Positions 32,705-40,373 of a DNA stretch of 64,000 nt are shown here, one piece after another (position 1 is the stretch's first letter; every line of letters begins with the position of its first letter). The stretch is taken from NCBI GenBank assembly GCA_963695675.1, contig CAVOGY010000007.1, positions 806,001 to 870,000 on the forward strand. Direction: 5' to 3'. The notes beneath the pieces were generated by a model. The model was not told the origin of the DNA. It saw only the letters and a program-made list of their open reading frames with translations, and did not search any database. Source of the DNA: DASUPK01 sp963695675. Lineage in GTDB: Bacteria; Actinomycetota; Thermoleophilia; Solirubrobacterales; 70-9. A program made the position numbers and the translations under genes.

Positions 32705-32747
32705 AGGCCTATAGGCTGGGGAGGAGAGAGGAGACGGTGAGAGGCAG

Positions 32748-33629
32748 ATGAAGCTCAAGGTGTGGGGAGCACGGGGTTCGGTCCCGGCGCCGGGGCCTGA
32801 GATGAACCGCTACGGCGGCAACACCTCGTGCGTCGAGCTCGAGCTCTCGGACGGATCGACCCTGATCATCGACGCCGGCACGGGAATCCGCAGCCTGGGC
32901 GTCGGCATCGCCAGGAGACTGCCCAAGATCAACATCCTGCTCACCCACCTTCACCTTGATCACATCCAGGGGCTGATGTTCTTCGCGCCGTGCTTCTCCT
33001 CGGAGTCCCAGATCACGATCTGGGGGCCGTCCTCGCCCGAGGCGTCGCTCGAGGAGCGGATCGCGCGCTACATCTCCGCTCCCCTCTCCCCCGTCGAGGT
33101 CCGCGAGCTTCCCTGTGGGATCAGCTTCCTCGACACCCCCGCGAGCGAATGGGAGCTTGGTCCCGCCACGGTCCGCGCCGAGTCGGTCACCCACCGCGGG
33201 CCGACCCTCGGCTACAGAATCACCGACGCCGACACCACCCTGACCTACATCTCGGACCACGAGCCCGGCCTCGGGGCTCCACTCGAGACGCTGGAGCCTG
33301 AGTGGATCTCCGGATTCGACCTCGCCCGGGATGCGGACCTGCTGATCCACGACTGCCAGTACACGGACGAGGAGTACCCCGAACACGTGGGCTGGGGTCA
33401 CTCCAAGCTCACCGACACCCTGACCTTCGCGCGGCGGGTTGAGGCGCAGCGGCTGCTGCTCTTCCATCACGACCCGCTGCACTCGGACGACTTCCTCGAT
33501 CGCTTCCACGAGGTCGCCCAGGAGCGCTGGGTCGAGCTCGGCGGGCCGGCCGGCGCGGTCGAGATGGCGGCGGAGACGCAGGAGATGGAGATCGGCGCGC
33601 CCGCCAGAGTCGCTGCCGGCACTCATTAA
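32748..33629 (+). CDS. MBL-fold metal hydrolase
   Basis: The 293 aa metallo-beta-lactamase-fold protein has the metal motif THLHLDHIQG (about residues 66-75), the opening KVWGARGSVPAPGPEMNRYGGNTSCV characteristic of a group often found near cyclic-nucleotide phosphodiesterase-like MBLs, and the downstream ligands in DHEPG, HDCQY and LLFHHDPLHSDD. It is likely a phosphodiesterase or similar, substrate unknown. Its TAA stop abuts a PR-A repeat shared with the convergent amidase. Confidence 0.87.
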   Translation: MKLKVWGARGSVPAPGPEMNRYGGNTSCVELELSDGSTLIIDAGTGIRSLGVGIARRLPKINILLTHLHLDHIQGLMFFAPCFSSESQITIWGPSSPEASLEERIARYISAPLSPVEVRELPCGISFLDTPASEWELGPATVRAESVTHRGPTLGYRITDADTTLTYISDHEPGLGAPLETLEPEWISGFDLARDADLLIHDCQYTDEEYPEHVGWGHSKLTDTLTFARRVEAQRLLLFHHDPLHSDDFLDRFHEVAQERWVELGGPAGAVEMAAETQEMEIGAPARVAAGTH

Positions 33630-33662
33630 TCGGGTTGCCCTTACGGGCACCCTCGCATGATC
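33628..33662 (-). repeat. PR-A repeat copy 5, between convergent stop codons
   Basis: On the minus strand CATGCGAGGGTGCCC-GTAA-GGGCAACCCGATT. The arms TGCCC/GGGCA are a third variant at paired positions. It spans exactly from the MBL stop to the presumed amidase stop. Confidence 0.75.
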
Positions 33663-35087
33663 AGAGGGCGGGAAGGCGGTCGGCCCACGGCCGCTCGGCC
33701 TCGAGCTGCGCCGGCGAGCGAGATCAGCGTCGCCTCGTCGTTGGGCCGCCCGACGAGCATCACCGAACGCGGCAGGCCAGTCTCGGTGAAACCAGCCGGG
33801 ATCGCGGCGGCGGGCTGGCCGGTGTAGTTCCAGGCTGCCCCGTAGGGATAGACGTTGCTCATTCCGTAGATCGTCCGCAAGGCCCCCTTATTGCGCCAGC
33901 GTCCGACCTCGACCGGGAGCTGCGCTGTCGTCGGGGTGATCAGAACGTCGAAATCCTCGAACAGGGCCTGGATCCGGCCGGCGGCGGCGTGCATAAGGTC
34001 CCGGATCTTCGCGAGGCGGCGATCGCTGAACGGGCGGCCGAGGCGGACGAAGCCCTTCGTCTGAGCCGAAAGCCGCTCCGGATGGGCCATCGACAGCGCC
34101 TCGTCCCGAATCCCACGGAAGTAGAGGGGATAGAAGTCGGTCGCCAGCGGCCAGTAGTTTGGCGTCGCCTCGGTCACCTCGTGTCCCAGGGAGCGGAGCA
34201 GGTCGATCGTCTCGCGGTAGCCCGTGATCACCTCGTCGGCCTTCGGGACGGGCAGGATCGTCTTGGTCGTGCAGGCGATCCGCAGCTTGCCCGGCGAGGT
34301 CCGAGCGGCCTCGACCAGGGGCCGCTCGAGGGGCGGCGGGGAATCGAAGTCGCCCTTCTCCGCCCCACTCATCACGTCGAGGTAGAGGGCGGTGTCGATC
34401 ACCGTGCGACTGACGCAGCCGGACACGGAAAGCCCGTGCCAGTGGTCCCGGTCGGGCGAGAGCGAGATGCGGTTTCGCTGCGGCTTGAGGCCGAACAGCC
34501 CGCAATAGGCGGCGGGATAGCGGATCGAGCCGGCGCCGTCGGTGGCGTGGGCGATGCGCGCTCATTCCCGCCGCGACGGCGACCCCGCTTCCTCCGCTGG
34601 AGCCGCCACAGGTCCGGGACGGGTCCCACGGGTTGCGGGTGTCGCCCCAGGTGGGGCTCTCGGTGAACCCGTAGATCGCCAGCTCGGGGAGATTGGTCTT
34701 GCCGAGGATCGTGGCGCCCGCGTCGCGCAGCTTGCGGACGACGAGGCCGTCCTCGGTGGCGGGCTCGCCATACGCGGCGGTGCCGTGGGTGGTCACCTCG
34801 CCCGCGTAGTCGACGTTGTCCTTGATCGCCACCGGCACCCCGAGCAACGGACCCTCGTCGCCGGAGCCGAGCCGCTCCTCCGCCCGCTTCGCGTCGGCGC
34901 GGGCCTGCTCCGCGAGGACGACGCGGAATGCGTTCAGCTTGGGCTCGATCCTCGAGATGCGCTCCAGATAGAGATCGACCAGTTCGCTGGGCGAGACCTC
35001 CCTGGCGCGCACCATCTCCGCGATACGTGCGGCGCCGGCGAAGGCGACCTCGTCGTCGACGGCACGCGTCACGCTCACAGCCGCCAT
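33661..35087 (-). pseudogene. amidase (amidase-signature family), two +1 frameshifts
   Basis: An N-terminal part (MAAVSVTRAVDDEVAFAGAA) carries the catalytic lysine VAIKDNVDYAG and the cis-Ser motif TCGGSSGGSG. The frame then shifts by one base at about 34557-34562, and the second part (SGCVSRTVIDTALYLDVMSG onward) is in another frame. A further +1 near 33712 would restore the natural C-terminus QLEAERPWADRLPAL ending at TGA 33661-33663. Without it the frame stops inside PR-A. The domain is otherwise intact, so sequencing error is as likely as decay. It overlaps the amine oxidase gene by 13 bp. Confidence 0.8.
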
Positions 35088-36452
35088 CCTTCCGCATCGA
35101 GCACCTCCTCGGCCGCCCGGGCGCCGGAGCGCACCGCCCCCTCCATGTAGCCGCACCAGACCGTCGCGGTCTCGGCCCCCGCCCAGTGAATTCGCCCCGC
35201 CGGCCGCCGCAGCGCCTCACCGTAGTTGGCCAAGGCCCCGGGTGCGAACGAGCAGACCGGGCCGCCGCGGCTCCACTCCTCTTCGGCCCAGGCGGTCTCG
35301 ATGTAGATCCCTGGCTGGGCGGCCTCCGAGCCGAAGAGCCGCTCGAAGGACTCCAGCACGACCCGGCGCCGATCCGTCTCTGAGCGGCGGGCGTGCCTGA
35401 TCGCCTCTGCCCCCGCGATGAAGCCGAGCAGCACTCCGGGCGCTCCGTCGGGCGGGGAGTTGTCAAAGGTCGCCGTCACCGGTCCCCGGTCGCTGACCGC
35501 CTGACCGGTGAGGCCGCGCTCCCGCCAGAAGGGCTCCGGATAGACGGCGGCGCATTTGGTCAAGGCCCCGTGCGCCATCCGCTGTGTGAGCTGGTCACGG
35601 CGCCCACCGAGCGAGGGGGCGAATGCGATCCGCGCCGCGAGCGGCGGTGGGACGGCGACGACCACCCGCTGTGCCCGCGACCGAACTCCGTCGGCTTCGA
35701 CGCCTACGCCGCCTCCGTCCTGGGCGATCCGGCGCACCGGCGCGCTGAGAACGACGTCATCGCCCAGCTCCGCTGCGAGCCTCTGCGAGAGCAGCTGCGA
35801 GCCCCCGACGAAGCGATCCTGCTGTGCGCCGCCCTCGACGTCGATCAGCGCGTCGAAGCTCCCGGCCGAGCTCACGTAGGAGAGCATCCAGAGGGCGGAC
35901 AGCTCGGCCGTCCCCGTCCCCATCACGGTGCCGGTCGCGATCTCGAGCAGGCTGCGCGCCTTCTTGGTGCGGGCGGCCTTGCGAACCCAGCTCGCCAGCG
36001 TCTGCGAATCGAGGTCAGCCGCCTTCGGCGCGTTCCACGGTGCGTCGGCCGGCACCCGCCGGGCCGCTCGGCGCAGACGTGCGCCGGGCGCGGTCGATGT
36101 CGAGCAGGACGTGCGGCGCGAGGCGCGGAATCGTGCCCTTGTAGCGGCGGAGCTTGCCGCGGAGCTCGAGCAGGTTGCGGCCCTCGTGATAGGTCGGGAA
36201 GGTCTCGATCCCGAGCTCGCCCGCCAGCGCGAGCAACCGGTCCTGGGTCGGCCCGACCCACTGCCCGCCCATCTCGACGACCTTGCCCGCGCCGATCGAG
36301 GCGTTCACGGTGCGGCCGCCGACCCGGTCACGCGCCTCGATGACGAGCACGTTCCGCCGGGCGGCGACCAGCTCGCGCGCCGCCATCAAGCCGGCCAGGC
36401 CGGCGCCCACCACGACGACGTCGGCGTCTCGTCGTCCGGGGGCGGCGGGCAC
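35075..36452 (-). pseudogene. flavin monoamine oxidase, one +1 frameshift
   Basis: The first part (36452 to about 36080) has the FAD motif VVVVGAGLAGLMAARELVAA and GGRTVNASIGAGKVVEMGGQWVG. One extra base at about 36080 shifts the frame, after which the coding frame continues (RVPADAPWNAPKAADLDSQT) to the C-terminal FAD loop GRIHWAGAETATVWCGYMEGAVRSG. Joined, it is about 458 aa, normal for monoamine oxidases. GTG 36452 is preceded by TAGCGT with a 6-nt gap. Upstream of the equally shifted amidase; they may act together on amines and amides. Confidence 0.82.
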
Positions 36453-36458
36453 GCGCCA

Positions 36459-36464
36459 ACGCTA
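36459..36464 (-). promoter_or_regulatory. -10-like box TAGCGT for the amine oxidase
   Basis: TAGCGT ends 6 nt before GTG 36452. Confidence 0.4.
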
Positions 36465-36486
36465 TCGAGGTGCCCGTCTCGGGTAG

Positions 36487-36531
36487 GCCGCTTCACCATC
36501 AGATCGCGGCCACAAGCGGCCGGCCCACATA
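36487..36531 (+). repeat. PR-B repeat copy 4
   Basis: CCGCTTCACCATCAGATCGC followed by GGCCACAAGCGGCC arms, immediately upstream of the amine oxidase promoter region. Confidence 0.55.
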
Positions 36532-36552
36532 ACCGCTCGGGGCGTCGCCCCT

Positions 36553-36595
36553 GATGCGAGGGCGCTCCGCAGGCGAGCCGAGGAGCGACCCGTTT
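36553..36595 (+). repeat. PR-A repeat copy 6
   Basis: GATGCGAGGGCGCTCC, a longer loop, then GGAGCGACCCGTTT. The arms CGCTCC/GGAGCG match copy 4. Confidence 0.8.
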
Positions 36596-36605
36596 AGTGG
36601 AGTGG

Positions 36606-36631
36606 ACCGGCCTGGTGGCCGCTAAGCGGCG
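36606..36631 (+). repeat. PR-B right-half fragment
   Basis: CCGGCCTGGTGGCCGCTA is identical to the right half of PR-B copy 1. Together with copies PR-B4 and PR-A6 it forms a composite 145-bp block. Confidence 0.5.
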
Positions 36632-37137
36632 GCCTGGCGGTGCGGGAGCTTCCAGTCGGGGCGCACGAAATGACACGTGTACCCGTGTGGGTAGCGCTGC
36701 AGGTAGTCCTGGTGCTCGGGCTCGGCCTCCCAGAACGGCCCGGCCGCGCTCACCTCGGTCACCACCTTGCCCGGCCACAGGCCGGAGGCATCGACGTCGG
36801 CGATCGTCTCCTCCGCCACCCTGCGCTGCTCGTCGGTCGTATAGAAGATCTCCGAGCGATAGCTGGTGCCGACGTCGTTCCCCTGTCGGTCCTTCGTGGT
36901 CGGGTCATGGATCTGGAAGAAGAACTCCAGGATGTCCCGGTATGAGACCCGCTGCGGATCGAAGACGATCTCCACGGCCTCGGCGTGGCCTTCGTGGTTC
37001 CGGTAGGTCGCGTTCGGCACCTCCCCACCGGTGTATCCAACACGGGTCGAGATGACGCCGTCGCGCTTGCGAAGCAGCTCCTGCGCGCCCCAGAAGCAGC
37101 CTCCCGCGAGGATCGCGGTCTCGGTGTCGTTTGTCAC
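36622..37137 (-). CDS. msrA: peptide methionine-S-sulfoxide reductase
   Basis: It reduces methionine S-sulfoxide in proteins. The 171 aa product has the active-site GGCFWG (cysteine at about residue 14), RVGYTGGEVPNATYRNHEGHAEAVEI, and the YLQRYPHGYTCHF C-terminus, which contains a possible resolving cysteine. A Shine-Dalgarno AAGGAG precedes the ATG. Its C-terminal codons and stop run into the PR-B fragment (ending RQAAA), so the repeat may have supplied the stop codon. Confidence 0.95.
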   Translation of the reverse strand: MTNDTETAILAGGCFWGAQELLRKRDGVISTRVGYTGGEVPNATYRNHEGHAEAVEIVFDPQRVSYRDILEFFFQIHDPTTKDRQGNDVGTSYRSEIFYTTDEQRRVAEETIADVDASGLWPGKVVTEVSAAGPFWEAEPEHQDYLQRYPHGYTCHFVRPDWKLPHRQAAA

Positions 37138-37225
37138 GGCGAAGCTCCTTCCGTCGAGGTCAATTCCAACCTAGCCGTACTCCACAGTCCATCGTAGAGC
37201 CGGTTCGTTACCCGCCCAGGCAGGC

Positions 37226-37717
37226 TCACATGCCGGGCATCGGCTGACGTGACCAGGGCATCAGCGCCCGGGTGAACCGGCGCCACCTGTACCGGCGGAG
37301 CGCTCTGCGGACCAGCTCCTTGTCATGTGGATAGGTGAGCAGCTCGTCGGCCTCGTCCGGGGTCACCCAGCGAAGCTCGTCGACCTCCTCGTGCGGCTCG
37401 AAACCACCCTCGACCGGCTCCATCAGCCAGTAGCGGACCAGCTTGTGCCGCGCCTTTCGGTCCAGATAGGAGACGTGGGGCAGCTCGGCGATCGGCTCGC
37501 ATCGGTACCCGGTCTCCTCCTCCACCTCGCGCAGCGCCGCCTCGGTCCAGCTTTCACCCTCCTCGAGCTTGCCCTTGGGCAGCGACCAGTCCATGTACTT
37601 CGGGCGGTGGATGACCGCCACCTTGGTGCGGCCTTCGCCGTCGCGCGCCAGGAGCACGCCGCCGGCGGCGGCGATCTCCGGCATGCCGTCCCCTGTCTCG
37701 AAGTCCTCGCGACCCAC
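37226..37717 (-). CDS. NUDIX hydrolase (MutT-like)
   Basis: The 163 aa protein has the Nudix box GKLEEGESWTEAALREVEEETG (GX5EX7REXXEEXG) at about residues 49-70, preceded by the MutT1-like DWSLPKGK. It probably hydrolyses a nucleoside diphosphate derivative. The C-terminus is basic (RRALRRYRWRRF). GTG 37717 is preferred to ATG 37684 because TAGGCT lies 6 nt upstream of it. Confidence 0.9.
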   Translation of the reverse strand: MGREDFETGDGMPEIAAAGGVLLARDGEGRTKVAVIHRPKYMDWSLPKGKLEEGESWTEAALREVEEETGYRCEPIAELPHVSYLDRKARHKLVRYWLMEPVEGGFEPHEEVDELRWVTPDEADELLTYPHDKELVRRALRRYRWRRFTRALMPWSRQPMPGM

Positions 37718-37723
37718 ATATGC

Positions 37724-37729
37724 AGCCTA
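37724..37729 (-). promoter_or_regulatory. -10-like box TAGGCT for the NUDIX gene
   Basis: TAGGCT + GCATAT + GTG on the minus strand; the 6-nt gap decides the GTG start. Confidence 0.5.
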
Positions 37730-37748
37730 TCCGGGCCCGATTCGCAGC

Positions 37749-38348
37749 CTAGGTGACCTCGGTGAACTGCCGAAGCCCTTCCTTGCCGCCGCCGATCAGC
37801 GGATCGCCGTGGGCGAAGAGCAGGTTGTCGAAGTCGCGGTCGAGCAGCCGGGAATAGGCCTCACGGAGACCGACCTTGACGGCCTCCGGATCGTCCCCGA
37901 GGAGGCGGTCGGAGACGAAGCGCATATCGCCTCCGTAGCGGACGATCCCATCCGCGATCACCAGGGCCCGCGCGTCGCGGATCAGCAGGGCGGCTTCATC
38001 CGGGCAGATCGCGCCCACCTCGAGCGCCTCAATCCCACTCGCCACCTCCTCGCCGAAGTCGAATCCCTGCACCTGCGGACCGCCCTCGAACTCGTGCAGT
38101 CCCGGTTTCGAGCACTCGATCGAGCAGCCGAACTCATCCGCGAAGCGCTCGGCATGGCGCAGGTGGTGGCGGTTGCTGAGCAGGATCACCTCGGGCGGCT
38201 CCTCCCGGAACGCGGCCATCCCCTCGGCGGGCGGAAGCAACGGGTCGATCAGGGCGCCGGACGCGGGCACCCAGTGCGAGCTGACCTCGATGTGGATCTT
38301 CGGGTGCTGGGCAGTCCAGTGCCAGACGCCGGGAATGACTTCCTCCAT
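37749..38348 (-). CDS. MBL-like hypothetical protein
   Basis: The 199 aa product starts with VIPGVWHWTAQHPKIHIEVSSHWV and has LLSNRHHLRHAERFADEFG in place of the usual HxHxDH metal motif, then ALVIADGIVRY and FDNLLFAHGDPLIGGG. It resembles a small group of metallo-beta-lactamase relatives that may be membrane-free hydrolases with altered metal sites. Function unknown. ATG 38348 follows TATGGT by 6 nt. Confidence 0.7.
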   Translation of the reverse strand: MEEVIPGVWHWTAQHPKIHIEVSSHWVPASGALIDPLLPPAEGMAAFREEPPEVILLSNRHHLRHAERFADEFGCSIECSKPGLHEFEGGPQVQGFDFGEEVASGIEALEVGAICPDEAALLIRDARALVIADGIVRYGGDMRFVSDRLLGDDPEAVKVGLREAYSRLLDRDFDNLLFAHGDPLIGGGKEGLRQFTEVT

Positions 38349-38354
38349 GACGAC

Positions 38355-38368
38355 ACCATAAATACCAT
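38355..38368. promoter_or_regulatory. two divergent -10-like boxes (TATGGT and TACCAT)
   Basis: Minus-strand TATGGT (38360-38355) lies 6 nt before ATG 38348, and plus-strand TACCAT (38363-38368) lies 7 nt before GTG 38376. The two boxes are only 2 bp apart, so the divergent leaderless promoters must compete. Confidence 0.45.
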
Positions 38369-38375
38369 CGGGCGG

Positions 38376-39131
38376 GTGCGAACCCTCGGGATCGATCTAG
38401 CCGCGCAGCCGGCCAACACCGGCGCGTGCGCAGTCGACTGGGGATCGGGCCGGGCCGTGGTCACGGACCTCCGCTCGGCGCTCGACGACGAGGCGCTGCT
38501 GGAGGCGATCGTGCTCGCCGACAAGGTTGGAATCGATGCCCCGTTTGGCTGGCCGGACGAGTTCGTGGACGCCGTCGTCGCCCACCGAGATCGGGCCGGA
38601 TGGCCGGGCCGCGAGGAGGACCAGGACCTCTACCGGTTCCACCTCAGCTTCCGGGCGACGGACCGGCGCCTGATCGAGGGCGGTGCCCGCCGCCCGCTGA
38701 GCGTCTCCACCGATCTGATCGCGGTGGTGGCGATGCGGTGTGCATACCTCCTGGACCGCCTCGCCGCGATGGGTGAGCCGGTCGACCGCGCCGGTGCCGG
38801 CAAGGTGATCGAGGCCTATCCGGCACCCGCCCTGAACTCGTGGGGGCTCTCGGCGACCGGCTACAAGAGCAAGGTCGGTGCCTCCCGGCTGCCCGAGTTG
38901 CTGTCTCGCCTCGACGATGGGCTGGGCGGCCTCGAGATGACGGTGCAACACCGCCAGGCTGCCGAATCCGATCACAACTGCTTCGACGCCCTGGTCGCTT
39001 CCCTGGTTGCACGCGCAGCGGCACTCGGGCTCACCCAGCCTCCGGAGGCCGGCGAGGAAGCGGACCGAGCCGCTCGCGAGGGCTGGATTCACCTGCCGAC
39101 CAACCCGCTGTCGCACCTGATCGAGGCATGA
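38376..39131 (+). CDS. DUF429 family protein
   Basis: The 251 aa protein begins RTLGIDLAAQPANTGACAVDW with an RNase H-like/actin-like first hairpin, then VGIDAPFGWPDEFVDAV, and ends with HNCFDALVASLVARAAALG. DUF429 proteins have a predicted RNase H-like nuclease fold, though function is not established. GTG 38376 was chosen using the TACCAT box. It overlaps the next gene by 4 bp (ATGA). Confidence 0.85.
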   Translation: MRTLGIDLAAQPANTGACAVDWGSGRAVVTDLRSALDDEALLEAIVLADKVGIDAPFGWPDEFVDAVVAHRDRAGWPGREEDQDLYRFHLSFRATDRRLIEGGARRPLSVSTDLIAVVAMRCAYLLDRLAAMGEPVDRAGAGKVIEAYPAPALNSWGLSATGYKSKVGASRLPELLSRLDDGLGGLEMTVQHRQAAESDHNCFDALVASLVARAAALGLTQPPEAGEEADRAAREGWIHLPTNPLSHLIEA

Positions 39132-39880
39132 CGGCCGGCGGGGACCATCAACTTTCGCTGCGTGCCGTCTTTCGCGAGATAAACACGGTCTACCGGCGCC
39201 ACTGGGCCTTCCTGATCGCCGCCGCAATCGTCGTCCTGGTGCCGCAGTCGATCCTCGACGCAACGCTGGATGGCCTGGAAGTCGAGGGCTTCAGGAGCGC
39301 CAAGGACATCGCGATCTTCGGGGCGGTCCTGCTGACCGTCGCCGTCAACCTGGGGGGCCAGGCGATTTACGCCGGGCTCACCGCCGCCGCCGACGTCGAT
39401 TGGCGCGCCGGCCGGCCCCTGCCCCCGCTCTCGACCCTGATCCGCTCGCTGCCGATCGGCGGCCTGATCGTGCTCGACCTGCTGGTCAGCATCGGAGCCG
39501 CAATCGGCATCCTCCTCCTAGTCCTGCCCGGCCTGATCTTCCTCGCCTACGTCGGGATCTCGCCCGCGGTCATGAAGCTCGAGCATCGGGGCCCGCTGTC
39601 CGCACTGCGGCGCAGCGTCGAGCTCGTCCGCGGAAACCTCTGGCGGGTCTTCGCGATCGTCGTAGGGGTGATCCTGATCACCGAGCTGGCCGTGCAGGCC
39701 ATCACGTTTCCTTTCCACGGACTCGCCCTGGTGACGGCAGTCGACCTCGTCGCCAACGGTCTGCTCCAGCCGATCGAGGGCCTGGCGGTCGTCGTCGTCG
39801 CGATCCGCCTGCTCGAGCTGCGGGGCGAGGCGGCGGCCCCGAGCGAGATGGCGAGGGCCCTCGTCCCGGAAGCCGAATGA
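39128..39880 (+). CDS. hypothetical multi-pass membrane protein
   Basis: The 250 aa product has about six hydrophobic helices, opening with SLRAVFREINTVYRRHWAFLIAAA and containing VLPGLIFLAYVGISPAVMKLEHRGPLSALRRSVELVRGNLWRVF. The LR.S..LV.GN.WR pattern is typical of DUF7544/glycerophosphoryl-diester-phosphodiesterase-like membrane domains found in many actinobacteria, role unknown. ATG overlaps the DUF429 stop, so the pair is an operon. Confidence 0.7.
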   Translation: MTAGGDHQLSLRAVFREINTVYRRHWAFLIAAAIVVLVPQSILDATLDGLEVEGFRSAKDIAIFGAVLLTVAVNLGGQAIYAGLTAAADVDWRAGRPLPPLSTLIRSLPIGGLIVLDLLVSIGAAIGILLLVLPGLIFLAYVGISPAVMKLEHRGPLSALRRSVELVRGNLWRVFAIVVGVILITELAVQAITFPFHGLALVTAVDLVANGLLQPIEGLAVVVVAIRLLELRGEAAAPSEMARALVPEAE

Positions 39881-39909
39881 AAACGGGCCGCCCCCCTAGG
39901 GCGGCCCGT
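39880..39909 (-). terminator. intrinsic terminator ending the 5S-like RNA
   Basis: An 11-bp perfect stem ACGGGCCGCCC / GGGCGGCCCGT with a 5-nt loop and, on the minus strand, a following TTTT. It abuts the stop codon of the convergent plus-strand gene. Confidence 0.85.
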
Positions 39910-39919
39910 GAGTCGAAAC

Positions 39920-40024
39920 AGTGGCGGGTTTCCTACTCCCCCGGCACGCGCCAGTCTCCCCTGCGTGCGGGGCCCCGTCATCGGGAGGAACTGCGGGACT
40001 TCGCTCAGTAGTTCCCCCCTCCAC
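39920..40024 (-). ncRNA. candidate structured RNA with 5S-rRNA-like three-way junction
   Basis: The minus-strand sequence folds by eye into three helices. Its ends pair (GUGGAGGG with CCCGCCAC). A short arm GGAACU..AGUUCC follows, then a long arm GCCCC-GCACGC..GCGUGC-CGGGGG. The 3' part CCGAUG..GGGGAGUAGGAAACCCGCCAC resembles helices IV-V, loop E and helix I of 5S rRNA (compare ..CCGAUGG..GGGAGAGUAGG..CCGCC). The second arm is too short and lacks the conserved 5S loop-C sequence, so it is not a normal 5S. Terminators flank both ends, and csbD lies just upstream. It may be a csbD 3'-processed sRNA, a 5S relic or a new family. Confidence 0.45.
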
Positions 40025-40058
40025 AAAAGAAAGGGCCGGAGCGTGAACTCCGGCCCTT
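40024..40058 (-). terminator. intrinsic terminator of csbD
   Basis: An 11-bp stem AAGGGCCGGAG / CTCCGGCCCTT with a 6-nt loop, followed on the minus strand by TCTTTTG. The U tract touches the 5' end of the candidate RNA. Confidence 0.85.
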
Positions 40059-40091
40059 CAGCTTCCCTGCTTCAGCTTCTTAGGCGGGCGG

Positions 40092-40277
40092 TCAGTCGCG
40101 CGGGCGTCGGTCGCTGCCGACCTTGTCCTTCACCTTGTCGGCGACGTCGTCGACCTTGCCCTTGACACTCGAAACTGCGCGATCGATCTTGCCCTCGCGC
40201 TTCAACTTCTCATCGTCGGTGAGGTTGCCGGCCGCCTGCTTGGTGCGTCCCTTGGCCTCATCGATGTGCTGACCCAT
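40092..40277 (-). CDS. csbD: CsbD-family stress protein
   Basis: The 61 aa hydrophilic protein starts GQHIDEAKGRTKQAAGNLTDDEKLKREGK, the CsbD signature, and ends in a Lys/Asp-rich helix. In Bacillus the family is controlled by the general stress factor SigB. Here a GTTT-N15-GGGTAA element lies 32 nt upstream of the ATG, with Shine-Dalgarno AAAGGAG, which fits the same regulation. The molecular role is unknown. Confidence 0.9.
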   Translation of the reverse strand: MGQHIDEAKGRTKQAAGNLTDDEKLKREGKIDRAVSSVKGKVDDVADKVKDKVGSDRRPRD

Positions 40278-40309
40278 TTAGATCGTCTCCTTTGTTGCTC
40301 CCCACTCGG

Positions 40310-40334
40310 TTACCCGACCTTCAACGCGGAAAAC
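40310..40334 (-). promoter_or_regulatory. SigB/SigF-type promoter of csbD
   Basis: On the minus strand GTTT (40334-40331), a 15-nt spacer, GGGTAA (40315-40310). It resembles general-stress sigma consensus GTTT-N15-17-GGGTA of actinobacteria, and the target gene fits. Confidence 0.5.
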
Positions 40335-40373
40335 GGGCGTGACAGCCACGCCTGCGGGCGCGATCATCAGGGT

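Noticed and set aside
39920..40024. Calling the structured RNA a functional 5S rRNA
   Set aside because: The conserved 5S loop B/C region and second-arm length are missing and no other rRNA is present.
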